Origin: a virus
IMG/VR virus record: IMGVR_UViG_3300032069_000867
Coordinates: 1 to 58,278 of that record
Length of the DNA: 58,278 nt
Strand: one strand, 5' to 3'
Shown here one piece after another: positions 48,757 through 57,532 of the stretch. The first letter of the stretch is position 1. Every line of letters begins with the position of its first letter. The position numbers and the translations under genes were made by a program. The notes under the pieces were generated by a model. The model saw only the letters and a list, made by a program, of their open reading frames with translations, made no database searches and was not told the origin of the DNA.

Positions 48757-49467
48757 ATGGCGAAGCAGGTCACGAAATACGAGAGCGACGGGGTGACCCC
48801 CGCCCAGAGTTCCTATGACGAGGGGAGCGTGCTCGACGGTGCGCAGACCACGCCGCGGCGCATCTGGTGGAAGAACACCTCCACCGCCTCCGAGACGCTT
48901 CAGAACTGCCGATTCCGACGCGTGCAGAGCGGGGCGAACGACGGGCTGAACTTCCTGCAGATCGCCCAGGATAGCCCGCTCTCGCCGCCCGGCGCGCCGA
49001 CTCTGGCGCTGGCAGCCGGAACCGAACTCGGCATTGGCCTCTACCAGTACGCCATCACCTTCGTGACCGCAAACGGCGAGACCACGCCGGGGACGCAGGC
49101 GGAGATCACCACAACCTCGGGCAATCAGCGAGTGCAGCTCTCCAACATCCCCATCGGGCCGAGCGGCACCACTGCCAGGAGAATCTACCGCAGCGCCGTG
49201 GGCGGGGGCCAGAAGAAACTGGTGGCCACCATCAACGACAACAGCACGACCTCCTACCTCGACCAGATTCCCGACGCGAGCCTGGGAGCGAACGCGCCCA
49301 CGCTGAATACTTCCGGCTCGCCGGGCACGTGGCAGACCGCCAACATCACCATCGGCAACATGGCCGTCGGCGACTACGCGCCCTGCTGGATGCGCTACAA
49401 CGTGCCGAGCGGGACGACCCAGGTAGGCAATCCGCGCAGAGCCTACGTGCAGTTCGAGGAGGCATAG
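48757..49467 (+). CDS. tail/virion protein with Ig-like beta domain
   Basis: Protein of 236 residues after GCGAGGAG. The middle has LALAAGTELGIGLYQYAITFVTANGE and GPSGTTARRIYRSAVGGG, a beta-sandwich unit also present in the tail fibre at 51488-53653. The C-terminus holds ITIGNMAVGDYAPCWMRYNVP. Probably a surface-exposed tail or fibre-associated protein. Confidence 0.65.
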   Translation: MAKQVTKYESDGVTPAQSSYDEGSVLDGAQTTPRRIWWKNTSTASETLQNCRFRRVQSGANDGLNFLQIAQDSPLSPPGAPTLALAAGTELGIGLYQYAITFVTANGETTPGTQAEITTTSGNQRVQLSNIPIGPSGTTARRIYRSAVGGGQKKLVATINDNSTTSYLDQIPDASLGANAPTLNTSGSPGTWQTANITIGNMAVGDYAPCWMRYNVPSGTTQVGNPRRAYVQFEEA

Positions 49468-49650
49468 ATGAACGAAGTGCTCGCGGCCCCGAAGATCATC
49501 CTGCCTCCAGGCTATGTAGACAGAGATGGCAAGGTGCGATTTGCAGAGAGCACCCCAGTCACTATCACCTGGCCGGAGGAAATCAAGGAGGCCGCAAGAC
49601 GGCTTAAGGAGATCGCTGCGTGCCTGGACTCACTGATCAACTCGAACTGA
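49468..49650 (+). CDS. small protein, unknown function
   Basis: Protein of 60 residues (MNEVLAAPKIILPPGYVDRDG ... LKEIAACLDSLINSN) with an N-terminal strand-rich part and a C-terminal helix. It abuts the preceding stop and overlaps the next gene by 31 bases. Possibly a small tail accessory; no family recognised. Confidence 0.5.
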   Translation: MNEVLAAPKIILPPGYVDRDGKVRFAESTPVTITWPEEIKEAARRLKEIAACLDSLINSN

Positions 49651-49862
49651 TCGTCTCCGTCATCCCGAAGTTGACCGACCAGGTGCGCCTGGATGTGGAG
49701 GTGTTCCAGGACCGGGTGACAGATGCGGTGCTGCTGGAAGCAAACGTGACTCCGAAGGTGGCCGACGGGGTGCTCCTGCTGACCAACGTGGTGAACCAGA
49801 ACTTCGAGGCCGAGGCGCAGGCGCGGGTGCTTGCGCCGACCGCAGAGGTGACTTTCCTGTAA
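49620..49862 (+). CDS. small beta-rich tail protein, unknown function
   Basis: Protein of 80 residues from a GTG, dominated by repeating short strands (LTDQLELIVSVIPKLTDQVRLDVEV, KVADGVLLLTNVV). The repeating 'LTDxVxLxxxV' pattern suggests a beta-stack. It ends exactly where the next gene begins. Confidence 0.55.
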   Translation: MPGLTDQLELIVSVIPKLTDQVRLDVEVFQDRVTDAVLLEANVTPKVADGVLLLTNVVNQNFEAEAQARVLAPTAEVTFL

Positions 49863-51491
49863 ATGGCGATCACTGTCAAACCGACAACCTGTGAGATCGA
49901 CTCCCGCCTGGGGAACCTGGCGGATTCCCTCGACCTGTCGCTGGTCGAGGAGGACTCCGCCGCGCCGGCTTCCCCGGTTGCGCAGGCCTGGCGGACCCTC
50001 GACCAGGGTGACCTGATTCGCGTGCGCCTCGGTCTGAGCGGCTCCGGCTTGCTCGATTACGGCCTCTTCCGCGTGGACGAGTGCGCACTGGAGGCGACGG
50101 AGTCGTCCTGGCGGACGCGCATTCACGGACGGGACAAAGCGGCCCTGCTGGTCGAGGAGCGGGCGCAGGAGGGCTATGGCTTCGGGACCTGGCCGGATGA
50201 TGAGCCGAAGGAGTACACCTACCCGTCGGCGCGCAGTCTGGCGAAAAGCATCGCAGCGCGCGTGGGACTGGGGCTGATCTGGGATGCACCCAACTACACG
50301 CTCACCACGTTCGCCCTCCAACCGGAGGAGTCAGCAAGCCAGGCCATTGGACGGCTGCTGGAGCCGCTGCGAGCGAGCCGTCGCTACTACGCGGACGCCT
50401 GGGTGGACGGGGAGAACCTGGTGGTGCGCCGGCGCGGAAACGGATCGGGCGTTGGCACCATTGACTGCTCCCTCGGTCAGGTCAGGAGCATTCGCCGCGC
50501 CCGGTGCTCTTCGGTGGGCGAGGTCAAAGTCTATGGCGCTACCTACGTCTCCCTGACGACCTACGAGCATCAGACCAAGCAGTCCAAGACTGGCTCCGGC
50601 GACACTGGGGAGGGCGAGCCGCAGGCGAGTGTGCGCATCACGGAGGACTCGCCGACGCACCGCGTGGTCGAGACCGGTATTGTCCAAGCGAACGGCGAGT
50701 TCGTGACGATCACCAGGGAGACCGAAGATCTCACCTACCAAGATGTGACCGACGCGGATGGCAACTGGCTGGGCCGCCTGCTGCTCGAAAGCCGAGTGCT
50801 GGAGGAGCGCGACCTGCACAGCGACAAGCCGAAGCGCTCTCGTAAGAAGATCAGCTTCGGCTATGACAGCCAGTGGCGGCTCGTCCTGCGAGATGAGCGC
50901 ACCAGCGAGTACCAGGACGACGGCACCCTGAAGAAGGTCAACCACGTGGTGACTCGCTTCGAGCAGGTCACGCCGACCGATGTGCGCACAGTCACCACCG
51001 AGTTCAAGGTTGCCGCCGACGGCACCGAGACGGTGAAGAAGGGTTTCCCGAAGTGGGAGCAGTCGCCGGGCGTTCTCCAGTCGAGTGTGCGCCAGGCTCC
51101 CGACCCGGAGGGCAAGTGGGACGAGAAGCCAGACGGCAGCGCCCCCGACAACTCCAAGAAAACCGAGTATACGTCGCAGTACCAGGGCACCGCGAACGGC
51201 GGCGGCAGCATGCCCAGAGTCTATCGCAACGAGAACCTGGTCGGCAGCGCCATCTGCCAGCAGATCGCCGACGATCTGGCCGCGGAGAGCGGCAAGTGGC
51301 TCTACACAGTGAGCCTGTTCTGGCCCCGGCCGTTTTCCCATCGCAAGGGCCAGAAGGTCACCCTCAGCAGCCTGCCCGGCGACTGCCCTGACCTGGTGGA
51401 CGTAATCATCGTCGGCGTGCGCACCTACTACGACGAGGGCGAGGGCGTCTGGTCGCACGACGTGGAGTTCGAATGCTGGAGGGATTCGTGA
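49863..51491 (+). CDS. tail hub/baseplate-like protein
   Basis: Protein of 542 residues (MAITVKPTTCEIDSRLGNLADSL...). The first ~300 residues (QGDLIRVRLGLSGSGLLDYGLFRVDEC, RDKAALLVEERAQEGYGF, SARSLAKSIAARVGLGLIWDAP, LEPLRASRRYYADAWVDGENLVVRRRG) resemble phage tail hub proteins of the gp27/Tal type. The C-terminal part (PRVYRNENLVGSAICQQIADDLAAESGKW, FSHRKGQKVTL) fits too. It would form the tail-tip platform to which fibres attach. Confidence 0.72.
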   Translation: MAITVKPTTCEIDSRLGNLADSLDLSLVEEDSAAPASPVAQAWRTLDQGDLIRVRLGLSGSGLLDYGLFRVDECALEATESSWRTRIHGRDKAALLVEERAQEGYGFGTWPDDEPKEYTYPSARSLAKSIAARVGLGLIWDAPNYTLTTFALQPEESASQAIGRLLEPLRASRRYYADAWVDGENLVVRRRGNGSGVGTIDCSLGQVRSIRRARCSSVGEVKVYGATYVSLTTYEHQTKQSKTGSGDTGEGEPQASVRITEDSPTHRVVETGIVQANGEFVTITRETEDLTYQDVTDADGNWLGRLLLESRVLEERDLHSDKPKRSRKKISFGYDSQWRLVLRDERTSEYQDDGTLKKVNHVVTRFEQVTPTDVRTVTTEFKVAADGTETVKKGFPKWEQSPGVLQSSVRQAPDPEGKWDEKPDGSAPDNSKKTEYTSQYQGTANGGGSMPRVYRNENLVGSAICQQIADDLAAESGKWLYTVSLFWPRPFSHRKGQKVTLSSLPGDCPDLVDVIIVGVRTYYDEGEGVWSHDVEFECWRDS

Positions 51492-53653
51492 GTCGGCTGT
51501 CCTCCATAGCGCAGCGCATCCTTTCCGCTCACCGAACCTGCGGCTGGGGCAAGGTCTCGCAGGCAGTGCGGCCCGGCGAGGTGCGCCTGGAGAATCGCCA
51601 GGAGCGGGTGCTGGTGGCCGGCAACTGCTCCCCATCAGTCGGCGAGCGCGTCTCCTGGCTGCGGCTCGACCGGGGCACGCTCGTGACTGCTCGCAACATT
51701 CGACCTCGGCCGCCGCTGGTTCTCCCTTCGGGAAAGGCCCTTCCGACTTGGACGGGCGCATGGGGCCGGGTGATCACCTCTTCGTTCGACAACGGGCAAT
51801 ACGACAACGCCTCCCCCTGCTGCGCGGCGGACAGCAACGGGCATGCCTGGACTGCGGTGTGCGAGTCAGTGGGCGATGTGTTTCGCCTGCACTTCTATCG
51901 GGGCGACAAGGACAACCTGCTCGCGCCGGCAGGCTGGGCAAGCAAGGGGCACATCGACTTTTCCTACATCGGCGATCCGTACTATCGCACCAGCGGCCCA
52001 GGCTGGAGGACGCCCTGCCTGCTGGTGGACGACCAGGACAACCTCTTCGCCTGGTGGCACCGGCAGTTCCTCTGGGAGGCGGGACAGCAGACCGCGAACG
52101 CGCTGCAGGGAGTGAAGGGGACGATCAGTCCCGACACCGGCGCGCTCAGCCTGGACTCGCCGGTTGATCTCGGTCTGCCATACGTGGATGGCTTCGGCCC
52201 GGGCTACACCCCCGACTACAACGGCCTGGAGATCGCTCCCGACGGTTATCTCTGGCTCGTCACCTCGCCGAAGGTGACAGTGCAGACGCCGTGGGTGGAC
52301 TTGCTTTATGGCGATGATCTGGGCGTCGGCACCTATAAGTATGCGCTCTCCTACGTCAGCGCGCAGAGCGAACTCGGCTGCGGCTACTATCGCAGCGTTA
52401 CCACGAAGGCGCAGGCCGACTACAAGGGCACGTACTCCGCCAAGGCCAGATCGGGCGGCGGCACCTTCGGCCCTGGCACCCACCTGTTCCGCACGAACTT
52501 CTACAAGCAGGACGGCACCTCGGGCGACGGGGAGAGCATTTACCCCTCCGCCGAGAGCGGCGGGATGGTCACGATCTATGGTGGCAACGACTGGCGAGTC
52601 GAACTCCAAATCAACAAGGGCCTGGCCAACTGCACCGGGCGGCGCATCTACTGCTGGCCGAACTGGCCGGGCGGCCCGGGCGGCTACTTCCTGGTGGCCG
52701 ACATCCCGGACAACGAGACGACGGATGTCACCATCTACAACCCGCCAACCGGAAGCGAACCTCCGTACCCGACTCAGCATACTCTCCCCGCCAAGCGCAC
52801 GCGCGTCTGGAACATCGCCCAGGGGCCGCCGGGCACCACCGCGCGCCGCATCTACCGCACCCAGGCCGGCGGCAGCATCTACGGCCTCGTGCATACCGTC
52901 AATAACAACCAGAATGACGCGGAGTGGGCTGACGACACCGGCGACGGCATAGGCGCGACCCCGCCCAACAACCCGACGAACCAATCCTATCGCTGCCTGG
53001 CCGTGGGCCGCTCGAATGCGCCGCGCTCCTGGGCGAGCGGAGTCACCTGGGAGAAGGTCTTCGGCTGGTATCCCTGGTCGTGGCTGGGAGATCGCTGCGG
53101 CGTCGTCGCCCTGGGCAACGGACTGGCGGCAGTCGTTTACCAGAACACCTCCTGGGGCCTCTCTGCGCAGCGGCGCACGACCGGGGGTTTCTGGGGCAGC
53201 GAAGTCAACCTGGTCACAGAGAGCGGCCGCAGTTTCCGCCTGGGAACCATCCTGCTCCACGAAGGCGAGCCGCACCTGTGCTACCTCGAATCGGGCGGCT
53301 ACCCCAGCCTTGATGAGTGGCACTACGCGCCGCTCTCAGTCAGCGACGACGGCGTCAGCATGGGCAGCCCCGTGCTTGCAGGCGAGGGCTGGCCCTACAG
53401 CGAGGAGCCGCCGCGGCTGTCCTGGGACGAAGACCAGGAAGTCATGGTGATGCACGGCGGCGGCTTCAACGACTACTGCCACATCTTCAACGTGGATGAG
53501 GGCGACGTGGAGAGCGGCGGCGGTGATCTCTCCACTGCCGGCGCGGATATCTCCTGGTGGACGGCTCCGCACCGCGTTCCCGGCCCGAAACTCTGGGGAC
53601 TCTTCATCGACTGGGACGGCTACCACGGAGCCGTGGAGTGGACACCAGAGTGA
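51488..53653 (+). CDS. tail fibre/receptor-binding protein
   Basis: Protein of 721 residues; the GTG at 51488 follows GGAGGG and overlaps the previous stop (GTGA). The region around residues 80-250 has sialidase-like WxxxSFDN and ADSNGHAWTAV, LLVDDQDNLFAWW strands, and later GLEIAPDGYLWLVTS. The middle holds a beta unit with GTTARRIYRTQAGGS also found in the protein at 48757. The C-terminus (HYAPLSVSDDGVSMGSPVLAGEG, WDEDQEVMVMHGGGF) completes a propeller-like pattern. Probably binds host surface sugars. Confidence 0.7.
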   Translation: MSRLSSIAQRILSAHRTCGWGKVSQAVRPGEVRLENRQERVLVAGNCSPSVGERVSWLRLDRGTLVTARNIRPRPPLVLPSGKALPTWTGAWGRVITSSFDNGQYDNASPCCAADSNGHAWTAVCESVGDVFRLHFYRGDKDNLLAPAGWASKGHIDFSYIGDPYYRTSGPGWRTPCLLVDDQDNLFAWWHRQFLWEAGQQTANALQGVKGTISPDTGALSLDSPVDLGLPYVDGFGPGYTPDYNGLEIAPDGYLWLVTSPKVTVQTPWVDLLYGDDLGVGTYKYALSYVSAQSELGCGYYRSVTTKAQADYKGTYSAKARSGGGTFGPGTHLFRTNFYKQDGTSGDGESIYPSAESGGMVTIYGGNDWRVELQINKGLANCTGRRIYCWPNWPGGPGGYFLVADIPDNETTDVTIYNPPTGSEPPYPTQHTLPAKRTRVWNIAQGPPGTTARRIYRTQAGGSIYGLVHTVNNNQNDAEWADDTGDGIGATPPNNPTNQSYRCLAVGRSNAPRSWASGVTWEKVFGWYPWSWLGDRCGVVALGNGLAAVVYQNTSWGLSAQRRTTGGFWGSEVNLVTESGRSFRLGTILLHEGEPHLCYLESGGYPSLDEWHYAPLSVSDDGVSMGSPVLAGEGWPYSEEPPRLSWDEDQEVMVMHGGGFNDYCHIFNVDEGDVESGGGDLSTAGADISWWTAPHRVPGPKLWGLFIDWDGYHGAVEWTPE

Positions 53654-53892
53654 GCAGACTCTATTCGGCGATCAAGCGTCTGGCGCGGAAGGGGGACCAG
53701 GCAGCAATCGGGGTGGTCGCGGGGTACCTCGGCGGCGGCCGCTATCGCATCAAGATCGCAGGCAGCGAGTACGAAGTGCCGGCCGCGGGAGACGCGCAGG
53801 CGATTGACGGCCAGAGCGTCGCGCTGCTGGTGAGTGGGGAGAACGGGAAGCCCATCGCCATGCTGGGTGCGGTGCGCCAGACGGGAGTGTAG
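53650..53892 (+). CDS. small tail protein
   Basis: Protein of 80 residues; the GTG at 53650 overlaps the stop of the fibre gene. It has a basic N-terminal helix (RLYSAIKRLARKGDQ) and a small beta-barrel-like part (GVVAGYLGGGRYRIKIAGSEYEVP, VALLVSGENGKPIAMLGAV). It may be an adaptor or assembly factor for the fibre. Family unknown. Confidence 0.6.
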   Translation: MSRLYSAIKRLARKGDQAAIGVVAGYLGGGRYRIKIAGSEYEVPAAGDAQAIDGQSVALLVSGENGKPIAMLGAVRQTGV

Positions 53893-53893
53893 G

Positions 53894-55078
53894 GTGGCGA
53901 GCCAACAGATTCTGCTATCAACAAAGTGCTGCAAGATCGCAGGCGGCGCGAACGCCAACAGCAACTATGGCAACATCACGCCCGGAGGGGTGCACTACAA
54001 CTCGGCCAGCGCGAACTGGACTAAGCGTCATCTGGTCGAGTTCGACCTTACGCAGCTCATCCCACAGCAGGCGTCCCAGATCGTCCAGGCGCGCCTGCGC
54101 GTGAGCTTCGACGGATCTCTCAATAACCACAGCGACGCGGCCTTCAACATCGCCTGCCATCGCCTCACCGCCGCGTGGGTCGAGGCGCAGGTCACCTGGA
54201 ACAACCGGCAGACTGGTACACCCTGGGGGACAGCAGGCGGCGACTTCGCCTCGCCCGCGCTGATCACCGTCTCCAGCCCTGACAATCCGAGCGGCTGGGG
54301 AACCGACTACTTCGACATCACCCAGTTGCTCAAGGACTGGCTGAACGGCACGTACCCGAACTCCGGGATCATCCTGAAGTGTGAGACTGAGAGCGGTTCC
54401 ATCAACACGTGGAGTTACTACGAGACCGACGATCAGGCCAGTGACACTTACAAGCCTGCCCTGGTGGTTGACTACGTCGCTCCGCCGACGGCTCCCTCCG
54501 GTCTCTCGGCAGCGCCCAACGGCGCGAACCGGATCGACCTCGCCTGGACTGACAACTCCAATAACGAAAGCGGCTTCAAGATACAGCGCAAACTCGGGGC
54601 AGGCGGCACCTGGAGCCAGATAGACACGGTCGGCGCGAATGTCACCACCTACACGGACACGGCGGTTGTCGGCAACGCGACCTACTACTACCGGGTCTGC
54701 GCCTACAACGCGGACGGCGATTCGAGTTGGAGCAATGAGGCCAGCGCCACCGCGATCCAGGCTGCGCCTACCGGCCTCTCGGCCACGCCGTCGGCCTCGA
54801 CGGTCAACCTGGTGTGGACCGACAATGCCACGGACGAAACCGGCTACAAGGTGGAGCGGAAACCGGAAGGCGGGGCCTATTCCCAGATAGGCACGGCCGG
54901 GCAGAACGCCACTTCCTACGCGGACGAGGGCGTGTCGCCTGGCACTTACTACTACCGCGTCAGTGCCTACAACGACTACGGCAACAGCGCCTACAGCAAC
55001 GAGGCGAGCGCGACCGTTCAGGCCTTGGCTGACAACCTGGCGGACATCACGACGCTGATCCGAAGACGAAGGAGATAA
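53894..55078 (+). CDS. DNRLRE plus fibronectin type III tail protein
   Basis: Protein of 394 residues from a GTG. Residues ~1-200 match the DNRLRE domain (HLVEFDLTQLIPQQASQIVQARLRVSF, AWVEAQVTWNNRQTG, DYFDITQLLKDWLNGTYPNSGIILK, YKPALVVDYVAPP). Two FN3 repeats follow (APSGLSAAPNGANRIDLAWTD... YYYRVCAYNADGDSSWSNEA, and APTGLSATPSASTVNLVWTD... YYYRVSAYNDYGNSAYSNEA). These fit an adhesive fibre tip. C-terminal RRRR tail. Confidence 0.85.
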   Translation: MASQQILLSTKCCKIAGGANANSNYGNITPGGVHYNSASANWTKRHLVEFDLTQLIPQQASQIVQARLRVSFDGSLNNHSDAAFNIACHRLTAAWVEAQVTWNNRQTGTPWGTAGGDFASPALITVSSPDNPSGWGTDYFDITQLLKDWLNGTYPNSGIILKCETESGSINTWSYYETDDQASDTYKPALVVDYVAPPTAPSGLSAAPNGANRIDLAWTDNSNNESGFKIQRKLGAGGTWSQIDTVGANVTTYTDTAVVGNATYYYRVCAYNADGDSSWSNEASATAIQAAPTGLSATPSASTVNLVWTDNATDETGYKVERKPEGGAYSQIGTAGQNATSYADEGVSPGTYYYRVSAYNDYGNSAYSNEASATVQALADNLADITTLIRRRRR

Positions 55079-55083
55079 CGCAT

Positions 55084-55422
55084 ATGCCTACCTATCACGA
55101 GAGCGTCACAAAGAACGGAGTCTCCCAGGCGGCGCTGGAGGTCATCCTTCCGCCGCGCGACCTGGGCGAGTATCCCATGAAGACCGTGACCTTCAGCAAC
55201 GCGGCCGGCGGAGCAGCCCTGGCGGACGCGAAGATCGAAATCGGCCCGACGGCGAGCGGCCCCTGGTTCGCGGAAGACCTGACGGGAACGGGGATTCCTA
55301 CCCTCGCGGCCGGAGCGAGCGCGGCGTATCGCATGACAAAGGTTGATCGCTGGCTGCGCACGCAGGCGAAAGCGGCGGGAGCTAACTGCAATCTCACCGT
55401 CTACCTGGACGCTGTGGGGTAG
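55084..55422 (+). CDS. small beta-rich tail protein
   Basis: Protein of 112 residues (MPTYHESVTKNGVSQAALEVIL ... LRTQAKAAGANCNLTVYLDAVG), mostly short strands with ALADAKIEIGPTASGPWF in the middle. It lies between the fibre and lysis genes. Perhaps a capping or fibre assembly protein. No family recognised. Confidence 0.55.
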   Translation: MPTYHESVTKNGVSQAALEVILPPRDLGEYPMKTVTFSNAAGGAALADAKIEIGPTASGPWFAEDLTGTGIPTLAAGASAAYRMTKVDRWLRTQAKAAGANCNLTVYLDAVG

Positions 55423-55426
55423 AGCG

Positions 55427-55669
55427 ATGGTTGAGTACCTGAAATACGGCGCGACGGGCCTGGTGGCGGTCATCATCCTGGCGGTGATGGTGCCGATCAT
55501 CCGCGCCTTCATCGAGGAACTCAAGGAGAGCCGCCGCGAACGTCAGGAGATGAGAAAAGAACACAACGACTTCGTGGTCAACCATGCCCGCCATACCACC
55601 GAGGCGCTGTTGCAGGTGAAGGACGGCCTCGAGCAGGTGTGCCGGCGACTGAATGGAGAGAAGGAATGA
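55427..55669 (+). CDS. holin-like membrane protein
   Basis: Protein of 80 residues with one hydrophobic segment near the N-terminus (YGATGLVAVIILAVMVPIIRAF) followed by a long charged helix (EELKESRRERQEMRKEHNDF). It abuts the endolysin gene (ATGA overlap). Size, topology and position match class III-type or BhlA-like phage holins that permeabilise the membrane. Confidence 0.7.
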   Translation: MVEYLKYGATGLVAVIILAVMVPIIRAFIEELKESRRERQEMRKEHNDFVVNHARHTTEALLQVKDGLEQVCRRLNGEKE

Positions 55670-56142
55670 AGCCCTGGAAACCGACGAAAGCAGCCCACCT
55701 GCTGGTGCTTGCCTTGAAGGAAGTCGGCAAGCTATATGTCCTTGGGAGCGAAGGGTCGCCAGAGGAGTCGCTCAAGACCTGGGACTGCTCCGAACTGGTT
55801 CAGCATCTGCTTGCCCAGGTTGGCGTGGAGCAGGTGACGGATTCAGGGGGGCGAGTCACTCCCATCGCCGCCTTCGACGGCGCGGGATTTCAGTGGGAGA
55901 GGACGCGCTCGATTCCGTTTGAGGCTGGCGTGAAACTCCCTGGCGCTCTGCTCTTCATACAGTCGGTCTCTGCCTACCCGCGCAAGCCCCACCAGGTCGG
56001 ACACGTGGCGATCTCGTTGGGCAACGGCTACCTGTTGGAGGCACGCGGCCGCGCTTATGGAGTGACCATCGGGCCGGTGCGTCCGTCCTTCAACCTCGCA
56101 TGCAAGGTAAGAGAGCTGTACGCCCCGGCGTTGCTGGGGTGA
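55666..56142 (+). CDS. NlpC/P60 family endolysin
   Basis: Protein of 158 residues with the NlpC/P60 pattern: catalytic Cys in KTWDCSELVQHLL (about 40), His in QVGHVAISLGNGYLLEARG (about 112) and the third polar residue in the following strand. It should cut peptidoglycan peptides to release phage. It has no signal peptide, so it depends on the upstream holin-like protein for export. Confidence 0.87.
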   Translation: MKPWKPTKAAHLLVLALKEVGKLYVLGSEGSPEESLKTWDCSELVQHLLAQVGVEQVTDSGGRVTPIAAFDGAGFQWERTRSIPFEAGVKLPGALLFIQSVSAYPRKPHQVGHVAISLGNGYLLEARGRAYGVTIGPVRPSFNLACKVRELYAPALLG

Positions 56143-56172
56143 CAAGCGCCGACAAGAAAGGAGGTGATCAAG

Positions 56173-56415
56173 TTGTGGACATGGATGAAGTACCTGTATC
56201 TGGCGATCAGGTTGGGCACGCTGTTCGAGAACCTGAAGGTGGTTCGCGCAAGCGACCCCGCAGTCACCAGCGAGTCCTACCAGCCGGCCTCGGCCGCCAT
56301 CCTGGATGACCCCGGGGTGCAGCGGTGGCTGGGCCGGCTCTCGCCGGAGGAGCAGGCGCGCTTCACCGAGGGCCTGCCGACTTTCGTTTGGGGACTGGAC
56401 GCGCTCACCGAGTAG
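56173..56415 (+). CDS. small lysis-region protein
   Basis: Protein of about 80 residues. AAAGGAGG (56157-56164) fits the TTG at 56173; a GTG at 56164 overlaps that site and is less likely. The N-terminus is hydrophobic (WTWMKYLYLAIRLGTLF), followed by soluble residues (PAVTSESYQPASAAILDDPGVQRWL). It may be an accessory holin or regulator. An intrinsic terminator follows. Confidence 0.55.
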   Translation: MWTWMKYLYLAIRLGTLFENLKVVRASDPAVTSESYQPASAAILDDPGVQRWLGRLSPEEQARFTEGLPTFVWGLDALTE

Positions 56416-56444
56416 GGCAGCCGCGGCAGAATCAGGAGGACAGG

Positions 56445-56476
56445 CCCCGCTCAGCCGCGGCGGGGTCTTTCTTTCT
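56445..56476 (+). terminator. intrinsic terminator after the lysis genes
   Basis: CCCCGC (56445-56450) pairs with GCGGGG (56460-56465), followed by TCTTTCTTTCT. It would end the long late transcript before the amidoligase pair. Confidence 0.75.
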
Positions 56477-56500
56477 GCCTCACACCCCGCAGAAACCACT

Positions 56501-56540
56501 CATTCCGGCCTTGACTTCCCTGCGGAAGCAGGCATGAATG
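56501..56540. repeat. palindrome-like short repeat, not related to the main family
   Basis: CATTC (56501-56505) and GAATG (56536-56540) flank the inner hairpin CCTGC-ggaa-GCAGG (56519-56532). It sits between the lysis terminator and the amidoligase gene and looks like another short mobile palindrome. Only one copy was seen in this window. Confidence 0.4.
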
Positions 56541-56575
56541 TAATGGCAAACAGGTGTGTGATAGCGAGGCAGAAG

Positions 56576-57532
56576 ATGGCGCAGACGCAGATAGAGAGCA
56601 GCAAGGCAGAGACCTACCGGTGGGGTTGTGAGATCGAGTGCTTCCTGCCCGACCAGGCGATCAGGGAGCTGGGCATCAGCATCGGCTCCTACCACCACGG
56701 TCACCCACTGCCCTCGCCCTTCCCGCAGGGCTGGACGGCGGAGCGGGACGGCAGCCTCCGCAGCGACCGCAGGGGCTACGTCCCCGTCGAGGTAGTGAGC
56801 CCGATACTCCAGGGGCGGGCCGGAATCGAGCAGGTCAAGCAGGTGGCGCAGACGCTCAAGGGCCTGGGGGCAGTCGTGAATACCACAGCGGGGCTCCACG
56901 TGCACTGCTCGGCCGAGGCCGTCGCCGGCGACGGCTTCGCAAAGGTCGCCGAGTGGGTCGCCAAGCTCCTCTACCACGTGGCGATGCATGAGACCGCGCT
57001 CTACGCCTCGACCGGAACGCATCGCAGGGAGAACGGCGGCTACGCCCGCAGCATCAAGGCGCAGAAGAACGCAGCCGACAGGGTGCGCCGCGCTCCTGAT
57101 ACGCGCAAGCGCGAAGCCCTCCAGGATGCGGTCTACGGACTCGCTCGCTACCACACGCTGAACCTCACCAACTTGTTCACTCGCAAGGCCACGGTCGAGT
57201 TCCGCCACGGTGCCGGGACGGTCGAGTGGACGAAGATGGTGGCCCACATCCAAATGGCGCTCGCCCTCTGCGAGCGGGCCACCGAGACCGCAAAGATGGA
57301 CTGGGATGCCCTCGCCAGTGAGCGCACCTACCAGGTGAGGGGCAAGGGTCTGCGGGAACTCAACCGGTTCTTCTACCTCGCGGGCTGGACTCTGGGCCGC
57401 CGAGATGTGGGCAAGCCCCAGGTCGAGATGGCTGGATGGATTGCCGACCTGGCGGACCTGAAGGTGGTGAAACGAGAGCTCAAGCGTTTAGCGCGCAAGT
57501 ATGATTCCACGGCGCGAGAGGGAGCCGCCTGA
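56576..57532 (+). CDS. amidoligase family enzyme
   Basis: Protein of 318 residues with the amidoligase pattern: TYRWGCEIECFLPD near the N-terminus, RSDRRGYVPVEVVSPIL and the strand GAVVNTTAGLHVHCS, then NLFTRKATVEFRHGAG. Amidoligases use the glutamine synthetase-like fold to join amines to carboxylates. The ATG at 56576 is taken as start; in-frame ATGs at 56534 and 56543 are alternatives. It overlaps the next gene (TGATG), which encodes a glutamine amidotransferase, the known partner type. Confidence 0.85.
   Translation: MAQTQIESSKAETYRWGCEIECFLPDQAIRELGISIGSYHHGHPLPSPFPQGWTAERDGSLRSDRRGYVPVEVVSPILQGRAGIEQVKQVAQTLKGLGAVVNTTAGLHVHCSAEAVAGDGFAKVAEWVAKLLYHVAMHETALYASTGTHRRENGGYARSIKAQKNAADRVRRAPDTRKREALQDAVYGLARYHTLNLTNLFTRKATVEFRHGAGTVEWTKMVAHIQMALALCERATETAKMDWDALASERTYQVRGKGLRELNRFFYLAGWTLGRRDVGKPQVEMAGWIADLADLKVVKRELKRLARKYDSTAREGAA

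Noticed and set aside
50331-51761. 476-residue minus-strand open frame
   Set aside because: Covers parts of two coupled + strand tail genes and has no family pattern.
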